From: 3-1-20CM-4-69-9 sp963772855
GTDB lineage: Bacteria > Actinomycetota > Thermoleophilia > Gaiellales > Gaiellaceae
Direction of reading: 5' to 3'
Assembly (NCBI GenBank): GCA_963772855.1
Contig: CAVYYY010000007.1
Coordinates: 868,001 to 932,000, forward strand
Length of the DNA: 64,000 bases
The notes beneath the pieces are model-generated. The model saw only the letters and a list, made by a program, of their open reading frames with translations. It did not search any database and was not told the origin of the DNA. Shown in pieces: positions 1 through 8,202 of the stretch. How positions within the stretch are numbered: position 1 is the stretch's first letter; every line of letters begins with the position of its first letter. Made by a program: the position numbers and the translations under genes.

Positions 1-84
1 TTCGACGAGCCGGGCTTCTGGGAAGTCAACGGCTACCACAACTACGGCGACCCGTGGCGAGAACAGCGCTACTGGGGCGACTGA
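1..84 (+). CDS. C-terminal end of a molybdopterin-dependent (sulfite-oxidase-like) oxidoreductase, partial
   Basis: The frame is open from the window edge and ends at TGA 82-84, encoding 27 residues that finish in DPWREQRYWGD. A tail with GFWEVNGYHNYGDPW is typical of bacterial sulfite-oxidase-like molybdopterin enzymes. The next gene is a ferredoxin-reductase-like flavoprotein followed by a DUF6510 protein, a neighbourhood often seen with this enzyme in actinobacteria. The family assignment rests on the short tail plus context. The catalytic part lies outside the window. Confidence 0.7.
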   Translation, partial: FDEPGFWEVNGYHNYGDPWREQRYWGD

Positions 85-800
85 CCTGGCAGCTCGCGGA
101 AGTCGTCGACGTCGTCGTCGAGACTCCGCGCGTCAAGACGATCGCCTTCGACGTTCCCGGCTGGCCCGGCCACCGGGCGGGACAGCACGTCGACATCCGC
201 CTCACCGCAGAGGACGACTACCAGGCGGAGCGCAGCTACTCGATCGCGTCCGCTCCGGAAAGCGTGCGACTCAAGCTGACGGTCGAGCGCCTCGACGACG
301 GCGAGGTGTCGCCCTACCTGACAGACGAGCTACGGCAGGGTGACCAGATCGAGCTGCGCGGCCCGATCGGTGGCTACTTCGTGTGGGAGGCGTCGCAGGG
401 AGGTCCGCTGCTCCTCGTCGCGGGCGGATCGGGAGTCGTGCCGTTGATGGCGATGATCCGCCACCGCGCCGTTGCCGGCAGCGACGCAGAGACACGACTC
501 CTCTTCTCGTCACGCAGCTGGGACGACATCATCTACCGCGAAGAACTCGAACAACTCGGCGGGAACGGCCTCAACGTCGTGCACGCGTTGACGCGTATGC
601 AGCCACCCGATTGGACGGGTTACCAGCGACGTGTCGATACGGAGATGCTGGCGGAGGTCGGCCCGGCCGCGAACGAGCGCCCGGTTGCGTATGTCTGCGG
701 CCCGACTCCGTTCGTCGAGGCCGTGGCAACGGCGCTCGTGCAGCTCGGACACGAGCCCCACCGGATCAAGACCGAGCGCTTCGGAGCGACGGGAGGCTGA
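54..800 (+). CDS. Ferredoxin reductase-type FAD/NAD(P)-binding oxidoreductase
   Basis: A 248-residue protein of the ferredoxin-NADP reductase superfamily that probably passes electrons between NAD(P)H and the upstream molybdoenzyme. The FAD-binding barrel covers about residues 10-110, with RSYSIASAP (around 60) as the flavin RxYS motif. The NAD(P) domain follows, with LLVAGGSGVVPLMAM near 120 and the C-terminal CGPTPFVEAV motif near 215. There is no 2Fe-2S domain, so it is a stand-alone reductase. The GTG start at 54 overlaps the upstream gene by 31 bp, implying coupled translation. The partner is inferred from position. Confidence 0.85.
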   Translation: MARTALLGRLTWQLAEVVDVVVETPRVKTIAFDVPGWPGHRAGQHVDIRLTAEDDYQAERSYSIASAPESVRLKLTVERLDDGEVSPYLTDELRQGDQIELRGPIGGYFVWEASQGGPLLLVAGGSGVVPLMAMIRHRAVAGSDAETRLLFSSRSWDDIIYREELEQLGGNGLNVVHALTRMQPPDWTGYQRRVDTEMLAEVGPAANERPVAYVCGPTPFVEAVATALVQLGHEPHRIKTERFGATGG

Positions 801-802
801 GA

Positions 803-1060
803 ATGGACGCACAGATGCTGGACGGCAATGCGATCGCCGGTCTACTCCAGGAGGTGTTCTCGGCGGAGATGACGACCGCGCTCGGAACCTGCGGGGGGTG
901 CGGCGCGACCGAGGCGATGGGTGCGGTGCACGTCTACCGCGGCGCGGGATTCGTGCTCCGCTGCCCACACTGCACCAACGTCCTCGCGAAGATCACCAAG
1001 AGCGAGACCCGCTTGTGGATCGCACTCCCGGGAATGCGAACGCTCGAGATCGCGTCGTAA
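803..1060 (+). CDS. DUF6510 family small zinc-ribbon-like protein
   Basis: An 85-residue protein starting at ATG 803, two bases after the reductase stop, so all three genes are probably one operon. Two cysteine pairs (TCGGCGA near residue 30 and RCPHCTN near 55) form a likely zinc ribbon. The rest is a short alpha/beta segment with no membrane span or signal. DUF6510 proteins recur next to sulfite-oxidase-like enzymes and their reductases. The function is unknown; a role in assembling or regulating the redox pair is only inference. Confidence 0.8.
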   Translation: MDAQMLDGNAIAGLLQEVFSAEMTTALGTCGGCGATEAMGAVHVYRGAGFVLRCPHCTNVLAKITKSETRLWIALPGMRTLEIAS

Positions 1061-1068
1061 CGCCGTTT

Positions 1069-1873
1069 CTACGGCCGCGCCGGAGCGTCCGCAGCAGGCG
1101 GCAGAGCCATCGAGGCGCGAAGCGACACGAGGGGCGCCGACGGCACGGTGATGAATCCGCGGGTCGGTCGATCGAGATCGAATGTGACGAGGAGCAGAAG
1201 CGTCACGAGCCCGGCAGCGGCGAGCATCGCGAAAAGACCGCGGCCGAGGATCGAGATGTGGAGCGCGAGCAGGCTGAGGGCAGCCGCAGCGCCGAACACC
1301 TCCAGGACGAGAACAGAGCCCGGAACCCGGTTATTGAGCGCGGACAATCGCGCCGCCTGCGAGTCGATCGTGTCGTTGAGAGTGTCGACGTAGAGTCGCG
1401 GAGCGCTCGCGAGCGGGGCCGCCCCGATCGCCTGACCGGCGAGACCCCAGAGGCGCCGCTGGACGAGGCCTTCCCGGGCGGTCGTGCGTCGCATCCCGGC
1501 GCTCTCCGGCACTTCTCGCGAGATCTGCAATGCGAGGTCGGTGTAATGGCGGAGGAGTACGAGCGAACGGCTTCGTGACGGCTCGCCGATCAACTGCGCA
1601 CGGAGATAGGTCGTCCCGATGGCATTCGCCTCGGTGACCATCGCGCTGCGGCGGTTCTCGTAGCGGCCGACCGCGAGCGTCAGTCCAAAGGCGAGGATCA
1701 GGCCGACAACGCCGAGAATCGCAGCCTGCAGCACTCCGAACGGCTCTCGTAACGCGGCCTGATGCTTCCGCAGGTAGCGCCCCGTGATGTAGCCGGCGAC
1801 GGTGGCCGTCCCGATGATCGCGAGGAGAATGAGCGCGACGGCCCAGCTGGGGATGGAGAAAAAGATGCCTCAC
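1069..1873 (-). CDS. DUF4239-like (bestrophin-like domain) membrane protein with a 5' frame break
   Basis: The frame encodes a membrane protein with hydrophobic segments at both ends and a soluble middle (YLRAQLI, RHYTDLAL), as in the DUF4239 family. The homologous N-terminus (FFSIPSWAVALILLA and on) is readable back to a stop at 1870-1872 but has no ATG, GTG or TTG. A GTG at 1871-1873 lies one base out of frame. Removing one C from the pair at 1868-1869 gives a clean start, MSIFFSIPSW. Without that correction the first canonical start is GTG 1732-1734, which drops the first membrane helix. The gene converges on nothing and stands alone. Confidence 0.65.
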
Positions 1874-1983
1874 GATTGCAGTCGCCCCGGCTGACCAGGC
1901 TCCCGCGAGATCGCGGGCGGGAAGGGGTTGACGCTCTTTGGCGTCCTCGTTCGAGAGAGGAAGCCTGTGCTATCTACGCAACC

Positions 1984-2745
1984 ATGAGCGACGCCGTGTC
2001 CAACCTGAGCGAGCGGGAAATCGCCGAGCTGTCCGCCCTGGCCGACGGAACCCTGCCGCCGGACCGACTGGCGGAGGTCAAGGCACGCGTTGCGGCTTCG
2101 CCCGAGCTCCAGGAGCTCGTCCAGCGGCAGCGACTGGCGCTGACGGCAACCCGGTCTCTGTCTGAGGAGCAACCGTCCGCGTCGCTGACCCTGACGGTGG
2201 AGTCACTCGGACGAGGGCGAACCGCTCACCGCTCCCGGGGGCTCATTCCGCGCGTGGCCGCAGGACTGGCCGTCGTGACCGCAGCCGTGGCCGTCGTAGT
2301 GCTGACGGGAGGGCCGGGCGGTCCGACGGTCGCCGACGCTGCGCGGCTCGCCGAGCAGACGCCCAACGAGCCTGCGCCAGCCGCCGTGAGCCCGACGAAC
2401 CTGGGGCTCGGCGTCGAAAGGGTGGCGTTTCCCAACCTGGCCGACGCGTTCGGCTGGAAGGCGCTGGGAGTCCGTCACGCCAAGGTCGACGGGCGCACCG
2501 CAACGGTCGTCTTCTACGGCAAGGGCGACAGGCGGATCGCCTACGTGATCGTCGGAGGAGCCGGGCTCCCGAAACCGGCCGCGTCACAAACCAGCGGCAG
2601 GAGTGGCGTCGAGTATCGAATGCTCCGGGTGAACGGCCGTCTCGCCGTGACGTGGCGGCGCGGCGGCCACACGTGCATCCTCGTCGGCCAGGCGACCTCG
2701 GGGGAGCTCCTCCGGCTCGCAAGCTGGCCGCTCACGTCTCGCTGA
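1984..2745 (+). CDS. Putative membrane-anchored anti-sigma factor
   Basis: A 253-residue protein starting at ATG 1984. The N-terminal about 80 residues are helical (EIAELSALADGTLPPDRLAEVKARV), matching the cytoplasmic sigma-binding part of anti-sigma factors but without the HxxxCxxC zinc signature. One membrane segment (VAAGLAVVTAAVAVVVLTGG, about 85-105) precedes an extracellular domain of about 150 residues. It converges on an ECF sigma gene with a 14-bp overlap at the 3' ends, an unusual arrangement because such pairs are normally co-directional. The role is inferred from architecture and the neighbouring sigma gene. Confidence 0.7.
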   Translation: MSDAVSNLSEREIAELSALADGTLPPDRLAEVKARVAASPELQELVQRQRLALTATRSLSEEQPSASLTLTVESLGRGRTAHRSRGLIPRVAAGLAVVTAAVAVVVLTGGPGGPTVADAARLAEQTPNEPAPAAVSPTNLGLGVERVAFPNLADAFGWKALGVRHAKVDGRTATVVFYGKGDRRIAYVIVGGAGLPKPAASQTSGRSGVEYRMLRVNGRLAVTWRRGGHTCILVGQATSGELLRLASWPLTSR

Positions 2746-3220
2746 GCAACCCTGCGACGCGGTCGCGCGCGCGGAACAGCCGGCTTGTGAGCGTCCCTTC
2801 AGGGACGCCGAGCGCCCGAGCGGCCTCAGGATATGAGAGCCCGGCGACGTCGACCGCGACGAGCGCCTCGCGGAAGTCGTCCGGCAACTGGGCGATCGCC
2901 GCAAACACACGCCGCGTCTCGGTCGCCTCGGCGGGGTCGTCGCTCGGGCGCGATGCGGCCGCTTCCTCGTCGAGCTCCGACGTGGCGGGACGGCGGCTCG
3001 CAGCTCGGCGCTGGCTCACGAGCGTGTTCCGCAGAGCCCGCAGGAGATAGCCGACGTCGTCCTCGCCGCGCAACAGGCGGGGACGGGCGAGCACACGCGC
3101 GTACGTCTCCTGGACGAGATCCTCCGCCTCCTCCCGCGAACGAGTCCAGGCGCGGGCGGCACGGTAGAGGCGCGGCAAGTGCTCAACCGCGCGATCGGGA
3201 TCCAGTCTGCGCAGAGCCAT
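2732..3220 (-). CDS. ECF-family RNA polymerase sigma factor
   Basis: A 162-residue sigma-70 family factor of the extracytoplasmic-function type. Region 2 runs about residues 10-75 (EEAEDLVQETYARVLARP, the core-binding and -10 recognition part). Region 4 runs about 105-160 (LPDDFREALVAVDVAGLSYPEAARALGVPEGTLTSRLFRARDRV, a -35-recognising helix-turn-helix). There are no regions 1 or 3, as expected for ECF. A secreted-protein gene starts 80 bp away on the other strand and a putative anti-sigma factor converges on it, so the three probably form one signalling locus. Confidence 0.9.
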   Translation of the reverse strand: MALRRLDPDRAVEHLPRLYRAARAWTRSREEAEDLVQETYARVLARPRLLRGEDDVGYLLRALRNTLVSQRRAASRRPATSELDEEAAASRPSDDPAEATETRRVFAAIAQLPDDFREALVAVDVAGLSYPEAARALGVPEGTLTSRLFRARDRVAGLLSET

Positions 3221-3232
3221 CAGAGCCGGGAA

Positions 3233-3258
3233 GGAATCGGCCCAAGTGGGCGTCGGTC
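3233..3258 (+). promoter_or_regulatory. Candidate ECF-type promoter for the secreted protein gene
   Basis: GGAATC at 3233-3238 and CGGTC at 3254-3258 are separated by 15 bp. They resemble the GGAAC / CGTC boxes used by many ECF sigma factors, and they lie in the intergenic space between the ECF gene and the secreted protein gene at 3300. The sequence match is loose and no start site is known, so this is a low-confidence suggestion. Confidence 0.25.
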
Positions 3259-3299
3259 ATCACTAAGAAGCAGAGCCATCGAGATTAGGAGGTCAACCG

Positions 3300-3803
3300 A
3301 TGAAACGATTGCTGATCGCCGGAATCATCCTCGGCGCCGCCGTAATGGCCGGTGTCGCGATCGCAGCCTCGACCGGCAGCGGGAATGCGAAGAGCGGGGC
3401 CTTCGTCGTCTTCGCCCGGCAGGTCCCGGGCGCAGGAAAGGTCCTGGTCGACGCCAAGGGCCGTGCGCTGTACAGAAACGACCAGGAGCGCGCCGGCATG
3501 GTGCTTTGCACCGGCGCCTGCGCGTCGATCTGGAAGCCCCTGCTCGTCCGCGGCACGCCGAAGGCCAAGGGTGTTCGCGGCACATTGGCGGTTCATCGCC
3601 GTGCGGGCGGAGCCCGGCAGGTCACCTACAACGGCAAGCTGCTCTACACGTTCGCCCTGGACAAGCCGGGAATGGTGACGGGGAACGGCGCCAGGGACGC
3701 CTTCGGCAGCCGCCACTTCACGTGGCACGTCGTTCGTCCGATCGGAGCCACGAGCCCGCCGCCTCCGACCTCCACGAACCCCCCGCCGTACCCGGGCTAC
3801 TAA
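3300..3803 (+). CDS. Secreted protein of the COG4315 / lipoprotein_15 repeat family
   Basis: A 167-residue exported protein. A strong Shine-Dalgarno AGGAGGT (3287-3293) sits 6 bp before ATG 3300. An N-terminal signal peptide (residues 1-23) lacks a lipobox cysteine. Two repeats follow: VLVDAKGRALYRNDQERAG with CTGACASIWKPL, and VTYNGKLLYTFALDKPGMVTG. This pattern is the COG4315 secreted repeat, common beside ECF sigma genes in actinobacteria, with unknown biochemical role. The C-terminus is proline-rich (PPPPTSTNPPPYPGY). It is probably a target of the divergent sigma factor; that link is inference. Confidence 0.85.
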   Translation: MKRLLIAGIILGAAVMAGVAIAASTGSGNAKSGAFVVFARQVPGAGKVLVDAKGRALYRNDQERAGMVLCTGACASIWKPLLVRGTPKAKGVRGTLAVHRRAGGARQVTYNGKLLYTFALDKPGMVTGNGARDAFGSRHFTWHVVRPIGATSPPPPTSTNPPPYPGY

Positions 3804-3856
3804 CCGGGACTGGGTGGCGCCGCGGCCCGCGGCGTCACCCAGCTACGGTCTCGGTC

Positions 3857-4825
3857 GTGGAGTACGTGAATCTCGGCGCTACCGGCCTGCGCGTCTCGCG
3901 CGTCTGCCTGGGAATGATGAGCTTCGGCGAGCACGAGAGCCGCAAGTGGGCGCTCGACGAGGCCGCAGCCGAGCCGATCGTCAGGCGAGCAGTCGAGGGC
4001 GGGATCGTCTTCTTCGACACCGCCGACGTGTACAACGGCGGGCAGAGCGAGGTCGTCACCGGCCGTCTGCTGCGCAAGCTCTTCGGCATGCGCGAGGAGT
4101 ACGTCGTCGCGACGAAGGTGCGTGGGCGGACGATGCCGGGGGAGAACGGACAGGGCCTCTCCCGGAAGCACATCCTCGCCTCGATCGACGCGTCGCTGCA
4201 GCGCCTCGAGCTCGACTACGTCGACCTCTATCAGATCCACCGCTGGGACACGGCGACACCGATCGAGGAGACGATGGAAGCACTCCACGACGTCGTGAAG
4301 TCAGGCAAGGCGCGCTACATCGGCGCGAGCAGCATGTGGGCGTGGCAATTCGCGAAGGCACAGCACGTCGCGGCGACGCCGTTCGTGTCGATGCAGAACC
4401 ACTACAACCTGATCTACCGGGAGGAGGAGCGGGAGATGATCCCGCAGTGCCAGGACGGAGGCATCGGCGTGATCCCGTGGAGCCCGCTCGCACGCGGGTT
4501 GCTGGCCCGGGCCGGCACCTCGGCGGACGGATCGGCTCGTGCGACCAGCGATCCGTTCCGCGACTCGCTGTACAGCGAAGACCTCGACACTCCCGTCATC
4601 GAGCGGCTGGCCGAGGTGGCGTCTGAGCGGGGCGTCCCACCGGCGCAGGTCGCGCTCACGTGGCTCCTCCACAAGCCAGGAGTCACCGCTCCGATCGTCG
4701 GCGCCACCAAGCTCGAGCATCTCGAGGACGCCCTCGCGGCCGAAGCGCTCACCCTGAGCGAGGACGAGGTCCGCCGGCTCGAAGAGCCGTACGTCCCGCA
4801 TCCCGTCTCGGGAATCGAGATCTAA
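3857..4825 (+). CDS. Aldo/keto reductase
   Basis: A 322-residue TIM-barrel NADPH-dependent oxidoreductase. The catalytic tetrad is visible: D54 and Y59 in FFDTADVYNGG, K87 in VVATKV and H128 in YQIHRWD. The C-terminal cofactor-binding part contains GVTAPIVGATKLEHL. It resembles the YajO/Tas-like subgroup acting on aldehydes or ketones, though the substrate cannot be told from sequence. The GTG start at 3857 was chosen because homologous sequence begins at EYVNLGATGLRVSRV. The open frame continues upstream through the previous gene only by chance. Confidence 0.88.
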   Translation: MEYVNLGATGLRVSRVCLGMMSFGEHESRKWALDEAAAEPIVRRAVEGGIVFFDTADVYNGGQSEVVTGRLLRKLFGMREEYVVATKVRGRTMPGENGQGLSRKHILASIDASLQRLELDYVDLYQIHRWDTATPIEETMEALHDVVKSGKARYIGASSMWAWQFAKAQHVAATPFVSMQNHYNLIYREEEREMIPQCQDGGIGVIPWSPLARGLLARAGTSADGSARATSDPFRDSLYSEDLDTPVIERLAEVASERGVPPAQVALTWLLHKPGVTAPIVGATKLEHLEDALAAEALTLSEDEVRRLEEPYVPHPVSGIEI

Positions 4826-4849
4826 GCGACTTCAAACCGAATCTTTACG

Positions 4850-4866
4850 CCGCCCGAACAGGGCGG
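4850..4866 (+). terminator. Weak hairpin downstream of the aldo/keto reductase
   Basis: A 6-bp GC stem CCGCCC / GGGCGG with a 5-nt loop lies 24 bp after the aldo/keto reductase stop. There is no T-run, so intrinsic termination would be inefficient. It could equally be part of the leader of the next gene. Confidence 0.25.
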
Positions 4867-4925
4867 TGCCTAGGTTTCGCCGAAGACGGGAACGTCTGCG
4901 GTTTACGTCCTGCCATGGGGGTGAC

Positions 4926-6206
4926 ATGAAGATTCACGTTGCGGCACTCGTCGTCGTGCTGGCACTCGCTTTGCTCGTGCCGGCTGGCGCTTCGGCTTCG
5001 AGACAGATTCAGTACGGCGTCCAGGACGACGCCTGGCTGCTCTACGGCCCGGAGGCGCCCGCGAAGCGCATCCAGATCCTGCAGCGCCTCGGCGTCGACG
5101 TCGTGCGTCTGACACTGCGCTGGGACACGGTGGCGCCGACCGAGCCGGCCGACCCGCGCAACCCGGACGATCCCGCGTACCACTGGGAGCTGTACGACTC
5201 GATCCTTCAGCGCCTGCGCGCGGCGCACATCTCCGTGCTCCTGTCGTTGTGGGGGACACCGGAGTGGGCGAACGGCGGTCGGACGCCGAACTACCTCCCC
5301 ACAGCCTCCACGTCGCTCGCGTCGTTCGCATACGCGGCCTCGACGAAGTACCCCTGGATCACGCGCTGGACGATCTGGAACGAGCCGAACGTCCGGCTCT
5401 TCCTCATCCCGAACTCGCCGACGCTGTACACCACGCGCCTGCTGAATCCCGCATACCGCGCACTGAAGTCGGCGAACACGCGCAATCTCGTCGCGGGCGG
5501 CGTGACCTCGCCCCGCAAGACGCCGAGCGGCGTGTCGCCCATCGCATGGATCCGCGGCATGCGCGCGGCGCACGCACGACTCGACGCGTATGCACAGAAC
5601 CCGTATCCGGTCCGCCCAGGGGAGACGCCGACGAGCGGTGGCTGCTGGCGCTGCACCGAGATCACGATGGCGACGCTCCCGAAGCTCATCGCCGAGGTCA
5701 AGCGGGATTTCGGCACGCAAACGCGGATCTGGCTGACCGAGTATGGCTACAACTCGAAGCCCCCGAGCAAGTGGCTCGGCGTCTCGAACGCGCTGCAGGC
5801 GCGGTACGTCGGCGAGGCGGCGCTGCGCGCGTATCTGTCCACGCGTGTCGACCTGCTCATCCACTTCCTCGTCCGCGACGAGCCGAACGCAACTCGGTGG
5901 ACGAGCGGCTTCTACACGAGCCGCGGCAAGGTCAAGCCGTCGTTCGCCGCGTACGCCCTGCCGTTCGCGCAGGTCTCGCGCAAGGGCACGCGGACGTCCG
6001 TCTGGGGACAGGTCCGTCCGCGGTCGGGGCCCCAGCCGTACCGGCTCCAGCAACTCCGCGGCGGCCGCTGGCAGTGGGTCGGGAAAACGCAGCTCACGAC
6101 CCGCGGCGGCTATCTGAACCGAGTGGTCACCGCCTCACCCGGCGCGCGCCTGCGCGTGTGGTCGCCGCGCGACCGGCGCTACAGCACCATCGTGACCGTG
6201 AGATAA
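4926..6206 (+). CDS. Secreted glycoside hydrolase-like protein (clan GH-A fold)
   Basis: A 426-residue exported protein with signal peptide 1-25 (ALLVPAGASAS). The barrel contains WNEPN with E153 as the predicted acid/base and IWLTEYGYNS with E272 as the predicted nucleophile, the two-glutamate arrangement of clan GH-A retaining glycosidases (GH5/GH39-like). A short beta-rich C-terminal domain (about 355-426) may be accessory. The start at ATG 4926 follows GGGGGTGAC. The substrate is unknown and no polysaccharide locus surrounds it. Confidence 0.75.
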   Translation: MKIHVAALVVVLALALLVPAGASASRQIQYGVQDDAWLLYGPEAPAKRIQILQRLGVDVVRLTLRWDTVAPTEPADPRNPDDPAYHWELYDSILQRLRAAHISVLLSLWGTPEWANGGRTPNYLPTASTSLASFAYAASTKYPWITRWTIWNEPNVRLFLIPNSPTLYTTRLLNPAYRALKSANTRNLVAGGVTSPRKTPSGVSPIAWIRGMRAAHARLDAYAQNPYPVRPGETPTSGGCWRCTEITMATLPKLIAEVKRDFGTQTRIWLTEYGYNSKPPSKWLGVSNALQARYVGEAALRAYLSTRVDLLIHFLVRDEPNATRWTSGFYTSRGKVKPSFAAYALPFAQVSRKGTRTSVWGQVRPRSGPQPYRLQQLRGGRWQWVGKTQLTTRGGYLNRVVTASPGARLRVWSPRDRRYSTIVTVR

Positions 6207-6214
6207 CCCGCCTC

Positions 6215-7162
6215 ATGGAACAGGCCGAACTCGAGGCCGCGCACTGCTGGGAAGCAGACGACCGCGTGCCGGGACGTCCGGAGATGACGGAGTTCCGCCG
6301 CCGTATCCGCTACCACCAAAGCCAATGGCGTGAGGCTCACGGCCATCCGATCGGCTCGCAGCCGATCGCGCCGCGAGGCGACGGCAAGCCAGTCCGGCCC
6401 GTCGGCAGCCGTCTCCCGCTCGACTACGCCCGCGAGACCGGCGCGAACTTCGTCACGGCAGGCGCGCTCGAAGCCGCGCGGGCGCGGACGTCCGTCGCCG
6501 AGCCGCACCAGAGCTTCGATCACCAGCGGTTCTGGGCCGAGCTCCTCTGGTCGCCGCCGCTGGCGGTCAACCTCTTCGGCGACCTGGCCGGCGACCTCGC
6601 GCTCGCGGACCGCGCAGCTCACACCTGGTGGCCCGACGCGGCCGGGACGGTGTCCGCGGTCCGCTTCGAACACTCGCCCGGGCGCTTCGATCCCGACTAC
6701 CTCAACAGTCTGCGCGCGTTCGACGCCGCGTTCGTGCTCGATGTCGACGACGGGACGCAGGGGGTCGTCGCGGTGGACGTCAACTACCACGAGTGGATGA
6801 AGCCCGAGACTCCGAAGCCGGAGAACCTCAAGCGGTACGTGGAGGTGGCGCAGAGATCCGGTGCGTTCAAGCGCGACGCGCTCGGCTCGCTGAAAGGACG
6901 GAGCGGGCTCGCCGTGATGTGGCTCGAGCACCTCCTGCTGCTGTCGATGCTCCAGCACCCGAGCGGAGCGTGGAACTGGGGCCGCTACGTCGTCGTCCAT
7001 CCCGCCGGCAATGTCGACGTCGCCGACGGGTGCGCTCGCTATGCCGATCTGCTCGCCGACGTGTCAACGTTCTCCTCGATGACCATGGAGGAGCTCCTCG
7101 ATAAGGATGCGCTGCCGCCGCGGACGGCCGGCGCAGTCCGCGGGCGCTACCTCAGCGCTTGA
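6215..7162 (+). CDS. PGN_0703-like putative restriction endonuclease, possibly catalytically altered
   Basis: A 315-residue cytosolic protein. FWAELLWSPPLAVNLFGDLAGDL (about 107-128), TWWPDAAGTVSAVRFEHSPGR (137-157) and FDAAFVLDVDDGTQGVVAVDVNYHE (169-193) resemble the PGN_0703 family of putative PD-(D/E)XK nucleases. In that fold a D is followed by an E-x-K; here the position reads D188-V-N190, so the catalytic lysine appears absent. Its TGA overlaps the TTG start of the next gene, a phospholipase-D-fold protein, so they are probably co-translated. The family call is from remembered sequence pattern; function is uncertain. Confidence 0.55.
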   Translation: MEQAELEAAHCWEADDRVPGRPEMTEFRRRIRYHQSQWREAHGHPIGSQPIAPRGDGKPVRPVGSRLPLDYARETGANFVTAGALEAARARTSVAEPHQSFDHQRFWAELLWSPPLAVNLFGDLAGDLALADRAAHTWWPDAAGTVSAVRFEHSPGRFDPDYLNSLRAFDAAFVLDVDDGTQGVVAVDVNYHEWMKPETPKPENLKRYVEVAQRSGAFKRDALGSLKGRSGLAVMWLEHLLLLSMLQHPSGAWNWGRYVVVHPAGNVDVADGCARYADLLADVSTFSSMTMEELLDKDALPPRTAGAVRGRYLSA

Positions 7163-8202
7163 TCCGCGTCGAGACACTCACCGACGGTGGCCAGACGTCG
7201 CTGGACATCGCGCGGAAGATCGCAACGTTCGTCGACGGGGCGAAGGAGACGCTCGAGCTCGCGCTCTACGACCTCCGTCTCCACGACGAGACGGCCGACA
7301 TCGTCAAGGGCGCGCTCGTCGCGGCGCACGAGCGAGGCGTCAACGTCCGGCTCGTCTACAACCTCGACGAGGAGGACCAGCGTCCGCCTGTGCCTCCTCC
7401 CCCGAAGACCGAGCCGCCGCTCGTCGAGTCCCTCCCGTTCGAGACCGCTGCCGTTCCGGGCTGGCCCGACCTCATGCACCACAAGTACGTCGTCCGCGAT
7501 CGCGACGCGGTCTGGACCGGGTCGACGAACTGGACGGACGACTCATGGACGCGCGAGGAGAACGTCATCGTCGTCGTCGAGTCGAGCGGCATCGCGATTC
7601 GCTACCAGGACGACTTCGCGCAGCTCTGGAAGAAGCGTCGTGTCGCGAAGGCGGGCAGAGTCTCGACCGACCCGATCCGCGTCGGGGACGTCGACGTTCG
7701 CACGTGGTTCTCGCCGAAGCGGGGCGAGCGCCTCGCCCACCGCATCGCCGACGTCGCTGCACAGGCCGAGCGCCGTGTCCGTGTCGCCTCGCCCGTCATT
7801 ACCTCGGGCCCGATCCTCGGGACGCTCGCCGAGATCGCCGCGGACGGCCGGATCGACCTCGCCGGCGTCGTCGACTCCACCCAGATCCACGAAGTGCTCG
7901 AGCAGTGGCGCCGCAACGGGAACATCACGTGGAAGGCGCCGTCCCTGAAGTTCCTGATGGCCCGCGGGAACTTCACCGGTAAGCGATCGACGCCGTACGC
8001 GCCGGGCTCCGTCCACGACTACATGCACGCGAAGGTGACCGTCGCCGACGACACGGTGTTCATCGGCAGTTTCAACCTCTCCCACTCCGGCGAGACGAAC
8101 GCCGAGGACGTACTGGAGCTCCACGACCCACAGCTCGCCGACCGAATGGCGGCCTTCGTGGACGAGATCCGCGCGAAGTACCCGGCGTTGTCGTTGGACT
8201 AG
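7159..8202 (+). CDS. Phospholipase D-like (HKD) domain protein
   Basis: A 347-residue protein with two HKD half-sites: HHKYVVRDRDAVWTGSTN (H108, K110) and MHAKVTVADDTVFIGSFN (H290, K292). The two halves make one active site that acts on phosphodiester bonds in lipids or nucleic acids. There is no signal peptide or membrane span, which favours a cytosolic nuclease or phosphodiesterase. The proposed start is TTG 7159, overlapping the upstream stop in TTGA. The 3' end overlaps the next, opposite gene by 4 bp. Its pairing with a nuclease-like gene suggests a joint function. Confidence 0.85.
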   Translation: MIRVETLTDGGQTSLDIARKIATFVDGAKETLELALYDLRLHDETADIVKGALVAAHERGVNVRLVYNLDEEDQRPPVPPPPKTEPPLVESLPFETAAVPGWPDLMHHKYVVRDRDAVWTGSTNWTDDSWTREENVIVVVESSGIAIRYQDDFAQLWKKRRVAKAGRVSTDPIRVGDVDVRTWFSPKRGERLAHRIADVAAQAERRVRVASPVITSGPILGTLAEIAADGRIDLAGVVDSTQIHEVLEQWRRNGNITWKAPSLKFLMARGNFTGKRSTPYAPGSVHDYMHAKVTVADDTVFIGSFNLSHSGETNAEDVLELHDPQLADRMAAFVDEIRAKYPALSLD

